Assembly (NCBI GenBank): GCA_007120685.1
Contig: SKNG01000416.1
Span: forward strand, 1-5,113
Reading direction: 5' to 3'
Source of the DNA: Paracoccaceae bacterium
GTDB taxonomy: Bacteria > Pseudomonadota > Alphaproteobacteria > Rhodobacterales > Rhodobacteraceae
Length of the DNA stretch: 5,113 nt
The notes beneath the pieces were generated by a model. It was not told the origin of the DNA. It saw nothing but the letters and a program-made list of their open reading frames with translations, and did not search any database. The stretch's first letter is position 1. Each line of letters opens with the position of its first letter. This document shows, piece after piece, positions 1 through 5,113 of this stretch. The position numbers were made by a program, and so were the translations under genes.

Positions 1-844
1 CCACGGCCCCGGCCAGGCTGCGCATGCCGCCCACCACCAGCATCGCCAGGGTGATGAAGGTCAGGTTCAGGTAGAAGGCATTGACCGAGATCGTGCCCAT
101 GAAATGCACCTGCAGCACCCCGCCGGTGCCCACCACCAGCCCCGAGATGACAAAGGCAATCAGCCGGTTCCAGTAGAGCGAGATGCCGGCGGCCTGGGCG
201 GCGACCTCGTCATCGCGGGCGGCGCGAGCGGCCAGGCCCCAGGGCGACATCTGATAGAGATAGGCCACCAGGATGACCAGCACCGCCGCCCCCAGCCCCA
301 CCCATAACGTGACGAATGTGGGGATGCCGACGATCGAGGCGCGGCCCATCGTGACGCTGTCCCAGTTGGCATAGACGGCATTGAAGACAAAGAGCGCGGC
401 CAGGGTGGAGATCGCCGCCGCCAGCCCCGAAAGCCGCATCAGCACCAGCCCGATCAGCAGCGCCGCCAACCCCGCCGCGCCGATGGAGACCAGCGCCGAG
501 GTCCAGACCGAATAGGTTTCAAGCCGCAGGAATTCCGGCAGGCCGGTCATGGTGATCGGCTTCATCATCGGACAGCAGGTCATCCAGGTGGTGAAATAGG
601 CCGCGATCCCGGCAAAGCCGATATGCCCGAAGGAGACGATGCCGGTGTTGCCGATGAAGATGTACAGCCCCACCACGATGACCACCTTGATCAGCGCATC
701 GGTCATCGTGCGTTTCAGCAGCACCGAGCCGTATAGATCGGCCAGCGCAACCGCCGCCAGCAGCGGGATTACCAGCACCAGCACCGGCCAGGCCTTTTGC
801 AGAAACGCCATGCCGCTGCCCCCGCCCATGCCTTGCCCGCTCAT
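1..844 (-). CDS. livM: Branched-chain-type amino-acid ABC transporter permease LivM (C-terminus cut by window edge)
   Basis: This is the second membrane subunit of a HAAT-family ABC importer; with LivH it forms the inner-membrane channel. I translated 281 residues from the ATG at 844, and the frame is still open at the left edge, so roughly the last 40-60 residues of a usual LivM are missing. Visible landmarks are a hydrophobic segment at about 20-38, the LivM-type motif ending in SFGHIGFAGIAAYF at 71-84, further membrane segments at about 117-136, 141-158 and 178-198, and the cytoplasmic ATPase-contact (EAA-like) loop PWGLAARAARDDEVAAQAAG at 201-220. Segments at about 227-245 and 259-273 follow. 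The start ATG shares one base with the livH stop (TGATG), which points to translational coupling, and GGGAG lies 8 bases upstream at 853-857. A later ATG at codon 12 is possible but lacks a comparably placed site. Family assignment is firm; substrate is unknown. Confidence 0.94.
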   Translation of the reverse strand, partial: MSGQGMGGGSGMAFLQKAWPVLVLVIPLLAAVALADLYGSVLLKRTMTDALIKVVIVVGLYIFIGNTGIVSFGHIGFAGIAAYFTTWMTCCPMMKPITMTGLPEFLRLETYSVWTSALVSIGAAGLAALLIGLVLMRLSGLAAAISTLAALFVFNAVYANWDSVTMGRASIVGIPTFVTLWVGLGAAVLVILVAYLYQMSPWGLAARAARDDEVAAQAAGISLYWNRLIAFVISGLVVGTGGVLQVHFMGTISVNAFYLNLTFITLAMLVVGGMRSLAGAV

Positions 845-1758
845 CACACCCGCTCCCGTGCCGCGCCGATCACGATCAGCCCCTTGGGCCGGACCAGCAG
901 GATGATGATGACCAAGCCGAAGAGGAAGGCGTCGCGGAAGGGTCGCAGCCCCTCGGGCAGGAAGGATTGCAAGAGCACGCTGGCCACGCCGACCAGAAAC
1001 CCGCCCAGCGCCGCGCCGGTCAGCGAGCCCATGCCGCCGATCACCGTGGCGAAGAAGGCAAAGATCACCGGCATCAACCCCATGCGCAGGCTCAGCGTGC
1101 CGGTCTGCACGATCAACAGCAGCGACACCACCGCGCCCAGCACCCCGCTGATCACGAAGGCCACGGCAATCACCCGGTTGGCCGGCACGCCCAGAAGCCG
1201 CGCCATCTGGAAATTCTCGGCCGCCGCGCGCATCTGGATACCCATGGGCGTGCGTTTCAGAAACAGCACCAGCGCGATCAGCAGCGCGGCGGTGACCGCC
1301 ATGGTGACCACCTGGATGCCTGGCACGCGCAGGCCCAGGATGTCGATCGGCGTGGTCAGCGCCTGGCCTATACCCACCGATTTCGGCCGCCCGGTATGGA
1401 TCAACATCACCAGATGCTGCAGGAAATAGCTGACCGCGAAGGAAGAGATCAGCAGCGTCGCCGGGTCGGAATCGCGCAGGGGCCGAAAGGCCGCGCGTTC
1501 GGTGGCCAGCGCCAGCAGGATCACCACCAGCATGATGCCCGCCACCATCAGCGGCACCGGCAGTGCGCCGATCAACAGCGCCGGGGTCAGGCTGGCGGTT
1601 GGCACGACCAGCGCATAGGCGCCGATGGTGATGTAGTCGCCCTGGGCAAAGTTGATCAGCCGCATGACGCCGAAGACCAGCCCGATGGCCAGCGCCACCA
1701 GCGCCAGCAGGCTGCCCAGCGCCACTGCATCGACCATCACCTGCAGGAAATTGCGCAT
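844..1758 (-). CDS. livH: Branched-chain-type amino-acid ABC transporter permease LivH
   Basis: First membrane subunit of the HAAT importer, 304 residues, close to the family's usual length. It is strongly hydrophobic with about eight predicted membrane segments (roughly 12-32, 47-65, 68-86, 101-121, 147-168, 195-218, 228-263 and 275-292). The LivH hallmark INFAQGDYITIGAYA is at 35-49. The EAA-like coupling loop for the ATPases, MRAAAENFQMARLLGV, is at 176-191. The Gly-rich VIGGMGSLTGAALGGFLVG stretch is at 239-257, and the family's C-terminal LVRPKGL is at 288-294. The start ATG has AGGGGGA at 1769-1775, 10 bases upstream. The gene follows livG after 49 bases and its stop overlaps the livM start by one base, so it is almost certainly co-transcribed and partly co-translated with livM. 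No key element is missing. Confidence 0.96.
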   Translation of the reverse strand: MRNFLQVMVDAVALGSLLALVALAIGLVFGVMRLINFAQGDYITIGAYALVVPTASLTPALLIGALPVPLMVAGIMLVVILLALATERAAFRPLRDSDPATLLISSFAVSYFLQHLVMLIHTGRPKSVGIGQALTTPIDILGLRVPGIQVVTMAVTAALLIALVLFLKRTPMGIQMRAAAENFQMARLLGVPANRVIAVAFVISGVLGAVVSLLLIVQTGTLSLRMGLMPVIFAFFATVIGGMGSLTGAALGGFLVGVASVLLQSFLPEGLRPFRDAFLFGLVIIILLVRPKGLIVIGAARERV

Positions 1759-1807
1759 GCCGCCATTGTCCCCCTGTCGTTCCTTCGTCGTCCTTGAGGC
1801 CCGGTTG

Positions 1808-2569
1808 TCAGATCACCAGATCGGTTTCCTCGGCCTTTTCGCCCAGATAGGCGCGGCGCACCGCCGGGTCGGCCTGTACCTCGGCCGGGGTGCCCTCGGC
1901 CAGGCTGCGCCCGCCGTCCAGCACATGGATGCGCTGGCAGACGCCCATTATCACCGTCATGTTGTGTTCGATCAGCAGCACGCCGCAATCGAAGCGCGCC
2001 GGCAATTCGCTGATCACTTCCATCAGCCGGGCACATTCGGTTTCGTTCATCCCCGAGGCCGGTTCGTCCAGCAGCGCGAAGGCCGGCCCCATGGCCATGG
2101 CGCGGGCGATGCCGATGCGGCGTTCGTCGCCATAGGACAGCCCGTCGCAGATGGTCCCGGCCAGCGGCAGGCAGCCGATCCAGTCCAGGATCTCGCGCGC
2201 CCGCTCGCGCGCCGCGCGCCGGCCCAGGCCAGCACCCAGGCCCGCGACGACCAGATTTTCCTCGACCGTCATGTCGCGAAACAGCCGCGCGGCCTGAAAG
2301 CTGCGGGCGATGCCGGCGCGGGCGTGATCGCGCGCCTTCATGCCCGCCAACGGCCGGTCGTCCAGCAGCACCCGCCCGCCGGTGGGCGCCTGAAAGCCGG
2401 TCAGAACATTGACCAGCGTCGTCTTGCCGGCGCCATTGGGGCCAATCAGCCCCATCACCTGCCCGCGCCGCACCGTCAGATCGACCTCGGTCAGCGCCTT
2501 GATGCCGCCAAAGGCGACATCCACCCCCTGCGCGTGCAGGCGTTCGGGCCGAGTGGCGGTGGCGGTCAT
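1808..2569 (-). CDS. livG: Branched-chain-type amino-acid ABC transporter ATP-binding protein LivG
   Basis: Cytoplasmic ATPase subunit that powers the importer together with LivF; 253 residues, the usual LivG size. Seen in order: F20 of the adenine-stacking region, Walker A GPNGAGKTT at 43-51, Q-loop region ARSFQAARLF at 88-97, signature LSYGDER at 144-150, Walker B AFALLDEP at 163-170, and the switch histidine H202 in LLIEHNM. The C-terminus AYLGE (240-244) is typical of LivG and separates it from LivF. The signature has Asp-Glu where most LivG proteins have Gln-Gln after LSYG. I chose the ATG at 2569 because GGAGA (2578-2582) lies 8 bases upstream and homology to the family begins soon after. 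An in-frame ATG at 2629 would add 20 unconserved residues, has no ribosome site and would put the start inside a hairpin. Confidence 0.96.
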   Translation of the reverse strand: MTATATRPERLHAQGVDVAFGGIKALTEVDLTVRRGQVMGLIGPNGAGKTTLVNVLTGFQAPTGGRVLLDDRPLAGMKARDHARAGIARSFQAARLFRDMTVEENLVVAGLGAGLGRRAARERAREILDWIGCLPLAGTICDGLSYGDERRIGIARAMAMGPAFALLDEPASGMNETECARLMEVISELPARFDCGVLLIEHNMTVIMGVCQRIHVLDGGRSLAEGTPAEVQADPAVRRAYLGEKAEETDLVI

Positions 2570-2577
2570 GGCGGGCG

Positions 2578-2582
2578 TCTCC
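2578..2582 (-). promoter_or_regulatory. Ribosome binding site of livG
   Basis: GGAGA on the minus strand, 8 bases before the ATG at 2569. It decides between two in-frame starts: the upstream ATG at 2629 is preceded only by a C-rich stretch with no purine-rich site. Confidence 0.7.
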
Positions 2583-2597
2583 GTGCAGGGTCGTTCG

Positions 2598-2627
2598 GGC
2601 CGCCCGCGCCATGCGGGGCGGGCGGCC
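2598..2627 (-). repeat. Perfect GC hairpin between the binding-protein gene and livG
   Basis: The arms at 2598-2607 and 2618-2627 are perfectly complementary over 10 bases (GGCCGCCCGC against GCGGGCGGCC) with a 10-base loop. The hairpin lies in the 75-base gap between the binding-protein stop (2645) and the livG ATG (2569). No T-tract follows on the transcript (it continues CGAACGACCC), so it does not look like a standard intrinsic terminator. Stem-loops just after the binding-protein gene are known from other ABC importer operons, such as malE-malF, where they shield the upstream message from 3' decay and give more binding protein than membrane parts. That role is an inference here. Confidence 0.7.
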
Positions 2628-2644
2628 ATGGGGTGCTGGTGGGG

Positions 2645-3859
2645 TTACTGGCCGACGCGGAACAGCAACTGCATGTCCGGGATCAGCTCGGGCCGGCTGA
2701 TCTCGACCGCGCGGAAGGAGCCGTCGCGCACGGTCATCATCAGATACGGCCGGTCCAGCAGGATGTGCAACTGGTCGGTATAGGTCGACGGCCCGGCCAG
2801 GAACTGCTCGTCGGTGAAGCCCTGCATGGCCGCGGCCACCGCCGGCGCGTCGGTGCTTTCGGCACGGGTGACGGCCAGTTCATAGGCCTCGATCATGCTG
2901 TAGCCGTTGATGACATAGGAAGAGCCCGGCATCTCGTCGAAACGCTCCTCGAAGGCGGCGAGGAACTCGTGGATCTCCTCGCGCGGGTCGTCGCCGTAGA
3001 GCGAGAAGAAGCCCGGCACCCAGAAATCGGCCAGATCCGGCACGGCATCCAGCCAGAAATTGTCCACCATCGCGGTGCAGCCCAGGATCGGCATGTCCAG
3101 CCCCGCCGCGCGGATCTGCCGGATGGCCGAGCCGCCGCCCGGCAGGACCGAGCACATGTAGATCGCCTCGGGCTGCGGATCGAGGTTGCGCAGCCGGGTG
3201 ATCTGCGACGCGATGGAGGGGTCATCGTTCATGAAGGTGTCGCGCCCCAGGATCGTTGCCTCGTCACGGTCCTGCAGCCAGGCCGCGCGGAACCCCGCCA
3301 CGGCCGAGCGGTGGTATTCGATCAGCAGGTCTTCCAGAATGTAGACCGTCTCGATCCCCATCTCGCGCGTGGCGTATTCGGCCATGGCGATGCCCTCGGT
3401 CTGGCCCGAGTTGTTGGCGGTGAAGGTGAAGGGGCCGACACCCTGCAGCCCCATCTTCGGATCGCCAGCGCAGAGGCTGATGTTCATGATCCCCGCCGCG
3501 CTGGCCGCCAGCGCCGCCGGCGCGCCCATGTCATAATCGCAGGAGACGACCAGCAGATCCACGCCCTCGGCCACCATCTGCTGGCCCACCGTGGCGGCAA
3601 GCTGCTGATCGGTGCGGGTGTCCATCACCCGGTATTCGATCTGCCGGCCCAGCAGCCCGCCCTCGGCGTTGATCTGGTCGATGCGCATGACCGCACCGCG
3701 AAAGGGCTCGGCGTCATAGGCCGCCATCCAGCCCGATTGCGCGATGGCGAAACCGATGCGGATGGGGTCGTCGGCCGCGGCGGGCACCGCCACGGCCATC
3801 GCCGCCAGCGATGCCGAGGCGGCAAGCGCAAAGCGGGTGGGGCTCTTTGTTCTGTTCAT
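2645..3859 (-). CDS. Periplasmic substrate-binding protein of a LivK-type amino-acid ABC importer
   Basis: Secreted receptor that captures the substrate in the periplasm and delivers it to LivH/LivM; 404 residues. The N-terminus is a clear Sec signal peptide: basic residues R3, K5 and R9, a hydrophobic Ala-rich core at 10-25, and a likely cleavage after A29 (VPAAA then DD). The mature part starts with PIRIGFAIAQSGW (32-44), as in type I two-lobed binding proteins of the LivJ/LivK family, and keeps INAEGGLLGRQIEY (63-76), typical of that fold. The usual ligand-contact region reads SCDYDMGAP (106-114) and SLCAGDPKM (128-136) in place of the Ser-Gly and Ser-Ala-Thr patterns of Leu/Ile/Val receptors, so I withhold the livK symbol. 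Cysteines are at 107, 130, 236 and 261. The start ATG at 3859 is supported by GGGAG 6 bases upstream; a TTG at 3865 is less likely. Hairpins flank the gene on both sides. Confidence 0.94.
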   Translation of the reverse strand: MNRTKSPTRFALAASASLAAMAVAVPAAADDPIRIGFAIAQSGWMAAYDAEPFRGAVMRIDQINAEGGLLGRQIEYRVMDTRTDQQLAATVGQQMVAEGVDLLVVSCDYDMGAPAALAASAAGIMNISLCAGDPKMGLQGVGPFTFTANNSGQTEGIAMAEYATREMGIETVYILEDLLIEYHRSAVAGFRAAWLQDRDEATILGRDTFMNDDPSIASQITRLRNLDPQPEAIYMCSVLPGGGSAIRQIRAAGLDMPILGCTAMVDNFWLDAVPDLADFWVPGFFSLYGDDPREEIHEFLAAFEERFDEMPGSSYVINGYSMIEAYELAVTRAESTDAPAVAAAMQGFTDEQFLAGPSTYTDQLHILLDRPYLMMTVRDGSFRAVEISRPELIPDMQLLFRVGQ

Positions 3860-3865
3860 GGTCAA

Positions 3866-3870
3866 CTCCC
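3866..3870 (-). promoter_or_regulatory. Ribosome binding site of the binding-protein gene
   Basis: GGGAG on the minus strand, 6 bases upstream of the ATG at 3859. It rules out the in-frame TTG at 3865, which would directly abut this site, and sets the length of the signal peptide at about 29 residues. Confidence 0.75.
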
Positions 3871-3902
3871 TGTCTTTGATCAGTGATTACGCGGCCTTTC
3901 CG

Positions 3903-3937
3903 GGCGCCAGGGGCCGCATCTTCGTGATCCTGGCGCC
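3903..3937 (-). repeat. GC-rich inverted repeat in the leader between livF and the binding-protein gene
   Basis: The arms GGCGCCAGG (3903-3911) and CCTGGCGCC (3929-3937) pair over 9 bases around a 17-base loop. Two more G-C pairs (3900-3901 with 3938-3939) can form past a single bulged base at 3902. It sits in the 124-base gap between livF and the binding-protein gene, the longest gap in the operon. No T-tract follows on the transcript (CGGAAAGGCC), so a simple terminator is unlikely. It could be an mRNA processing or stability element, or a protein-binding site; the sequence does not decide. I found no convincing -35/-10 pair in this gap, although TATACC occurs at 3937-3942 on the minus strand. 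Confidence 0.55.
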
Positions 3938-3983
3938 GGTATACTGCCTTCATCGTTTCCTTTGCCTGCAAACGCGCCGGGGC

Positions 3984-4706
3984 TCAGGCATCGGCCCGCC
4001 CCGCATACCCGAAATAAGCCTCTTCCATCGCATCGCCGGTGGCCAGCGCCTCGGCACTGTCGGTCAGCACCACCTTGCCGCTGCGGATGACGTAGACCCG
4101 GCTGGCCAGGTCCAGCACGCGGGCGGTGGATTGTTCGACTACCAAGAGCGTCAGCCCGCCCGCGTTGAGTTCCCGCAGGCTGGCATAGACCCCTTCGATG
4201 ACCAGCGGCGCCAGGCCCAGCGAGGGCTCGTCGATCATCAGCAGGCGCGGGCGCTGCAAGAGCGCGCGGGCGATGGCCAGTTGCTGCTGCTCGCCGCCGG
4301 AAAGATTGCCGGCGATGCCGCGAAACCGCTCGCGCAGGATGGGGAACAGACCCAGCACCTGCTCCAGATCGGCCTTCGCCTCGGCCTTGTCGCGGCGGAT
4401 CATCATGCCGACGGAGAGGTTTTCCTCGACCGTCAGGGTGCGGAAGATATGCCGCCCCTCGGGCACCAGTGACAGCCCGCCCCGGCACAGCGCCTCCGGC
4501 GCGCCGCCGGCGATGGCGCGCCCCTCGAAGGCCACCTGCCCGCCCGCCGGTCGTAACAGCCCGGCGATGGTCTTCAACAGCGTCGATTTGCCCGCCCCAT
4601 TCGGCCCCACCACGAACACCGCCTCGCCCGCATCGACGCGGATATCCACGCCGTCGAGCGCGGTAAGCTTGCCGTAGCGCACGGTCAGATCCGTGATGTT
4701 CAGCAT
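3984..4706 (-). CDS. livF: Branched-chain-type amino-acid ABC transporter ATP-binding protein LivF
   Basis: Second cytoplasmic ATPase of the importer, pairing with LivG; 240 residues, the usual LivF length. Seen in order: Y11 of the adenine-stacking loop, Walker A GPNGAGKST at 34-42, the LivF-typical VPEGRHIFRTLTVEENL at 81-97, signature LSGGEQQ at 135-141, Walker B LLMIDEP at 155-161 followed by SLGLAP, and VVEQS at 189-193. Gln192 stands where most ABC ATPases have the switch histidine, which is normal for LivF (VEQN) and not a defect. The C-terminus EEAYFGY also fits. I chose the ATG at 4706 because AGGAG lies 5 bases upstream and homology starts at once. A GTG at 4748 would overlap the preceding gene's stop and add 14 unconserved residues. 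It follows the aminotransferase by 35 bases, so the two are probably co-transcribed. Confidence 0.96.
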   Translation of the reverse strand: MLNITDLTVRYGKLTALDGVDIRVDAGEAVFVVGPNGAGKSTLLKTIAGLLRPAGGQVAFEGRAIAGGAPEALCRGGLSLVPEGRHIFRTLTVEENLSVGMMIRRDKAEAKADLEQVLGLFPILRERFRGIAGNLSGGEQQQLAIARALLQRPRLLMIDEPSLGLAPLVIEGVYASLRELNAGGLTLLVVEQSTARVLDLASRVYVIRSGKVVLTDSAEALATGDAMEEAYFGYAGRADA

Positions 4707-4711
4707 CCGCG

Positions 4712-4716
4712 CTCCT
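4712..4716 (-). promoter_or_regulatory. Ribosome binding site of livF
   Basis: AGGAG (within AAGAGGAG) on the minus strand, 5 bases before the ATG at 4706. It favours this start over an in-frame GTG at 4748 that lies inside the end of the upstream aminotransferase gene. Confidence 0.8.
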
Positions 4717-4741
4717 CTTCGCGCCTTCGCATCGTCCTGCC

Positions 4742-5113
4742 CTACCACATCATGAAGGGCGCCACCGCCTCGTCGCTGACCATGCCCTTAGCGACATCGC
4801 CCAGCGCCTGGTCGATCACCGCCAGCCCGGCCTGCATCTGCGCCTCGGTAAGGATCAGCGGCGGGGTGAATTCCAGCACATTGGCCGAAAGGCCGACATA
4901 GCTGAAGCTGACCCCCAGTTCCCAGGCGCGATAGATCACCTTGGCGGTAAAGCTGGCATCGACCGGCGCGCGGGTTTCCCGGTCGCGCACCAGATCGACC
5001 CCGATGGCCAGCCCGCGCCCGCGCACATCGCCGATCACCGCATGCCGCGCCGCCAGCCCGCGCAGCCCGTCGGCAAAGGCCGCGCCCAGCCGCGCGGCAT
5101 GGGCGTCCAGCCC
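4742..5113 (-). CDS. Class III PLP-dependent aminotransferase, C-terminal part (N-terminus beyond window)
   Basis: The frame is open from the right edge to a TAG at 4742, giving the last 123 residues of a protein that is normally about 420-460 long. An internal GTG at 5038 is a Val codon, not the start. The family is shown by AVIGDVRGRGLAIGVDLV, matching the 'GDVRGxGLMxGxEL' element of class III (omega/GABA/ornithine-type) aminotransferases, by RDRETRAPVD just after it, and by the C-terminal NVLEFTPPLILTEAQ, which aligns with NVLRILVPLTIEDAQ of E. coli GabT. The Glu of that motif (codon 4871-4873) replaces the arginine that in GabT binds the substrate carboxylate. The PLP lysine and the cofactor-binding part lie outside the window, so activity and substrate cannot be judged. 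Its position 35 bases before livF suggests it acts on the compound the transporter imports. Family is firm; a specific name such as gabT is not warranted. Confidence 0.9.
   Translation of the reverse strand, partial: GLDAHAARLGAAFADGLRGLAARHAVIGDVRGRGLAIGVDLVRDRETRAPVDASFTAKVIYRAWELGVSFSYVGLSANVLEFTPPLILTEAQMQAGLAVIDQALGDVAKGMVSDEAVAPFMMW

Noticed and set aside
844..1429. Plus-strand frames of up to 210 codons opposite livH.
   Set aside because: Low-complexity Ser/Thr/Pro/Arg composition and complete overlap with the clear permease gene.
967..1797. A 276-codon plus-strand frame opposite livH.
   Set aside because: Extremely His/Gln/Arg-rich shadow of the hydrophobic livH codons; no recognisable protein features.
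1737..2612. A 291-codon minus-strand frame across livG in another reading frame.
   Set aside because: It is a frame-shifted copy of the livG coding stretch (Arg/Ala/Gly-rich, no Walker motifs); livG itself has all ABC motifs intact in its own frame.
2598..2627. The hairpin as a rho-independent terminator ending the transcript after the receptor gene.
   Set aside because: No run of T follows the stem on the minus strand, and livG, livH and livM downstream have no visible promoter of their own, so read-through is required.
1652..3886. A 744-codon open frame on the plus strand, antisense to the receptor, livG and the livH start.
   Set aside because: Its translation is rich in His, Gln, Arg and Gly without any domain or hydrophobic pattern. 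It mirrors the codon structure of well-supported minus-strand genes, an effect common in GC-rich DNA where stops are rare in the antisense frame.
3937..3970. A sigma-70-like promoter before the receptor gene (TTGCAG at 3961-3966 region and TATACC at 3937-3942).
   Set aside because: The spacer is about 22 bases, too long for a normal promoter, and no good -35 box lies at the proper distance from TATACC.
3880..4488. A 202-codon minus-strand frame overlapping livF.
   Set aside because: Out-of-frame reading of livF with Arg/Gly/Pro-rich composition; livF is intact, so there is no frameshift to explain.

Overview
The window comes from a GC-rich proteobacterial genome. Codon choice (strong preference for G/C third positions), protein sequence style and gene content best fit an alphaproteobacterium, probably of the Rhodobacterales. 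That placement is an impression from the sequence, not a tested assignment. All genes lie on the minus strand, so the locus reads from the right edge to the left. There is no gene-free stretch longer than about 125 bases and no sign of mobile elements, tRNA, rRNA or CRISPR.

In transcription order the window holds: the C-terminal part of a class III PLP-dependent aminotransferase (right edge to 4742); livF, an ABC ATPase (4706-3984); a periplasmic binding protein of the LivK/LivJ type (3859-2645); livG, the second ABC ATPase (2569-1808); livH, a permease (1758-844); and livM, the second permease (844 to the left edge, C-terminus cut off). Together the last five genes make one complete branched-chain-type (HAAT family) amino-acid importer: one secreted receptor, two membrane subunits and two ATPases. 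Spacings are 35, 124, 75, 49 and -1 bases, which fits a single transcript that includes the aminotransferase. The likely job is uptake of an amino acid or related compound, followed by or coupled to transamination in the cytoplasm.

The transporter is ordinary in architecture. Four points deserve a second look. The binding-protein gene sits between the two ATPase genes and is bracketed by two GC-rich hairpins without T-tracts, which may set its expression apart. The binding protein lacks the usual Ser/Ala-x-Thr ligand-contact motif. It also has one cysteine at the end of each of two neighbouring strands in both lobes. The aminotransferase has Glu where GABA aminotransferase has its substrate-carboxylate arginine. 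These points suggest that the substrate is not leucine/isoleucine/valine and that the enzyme is not a classical GabT, but the substrate cannot be read from the sequence. I see no previously undescribed system here.
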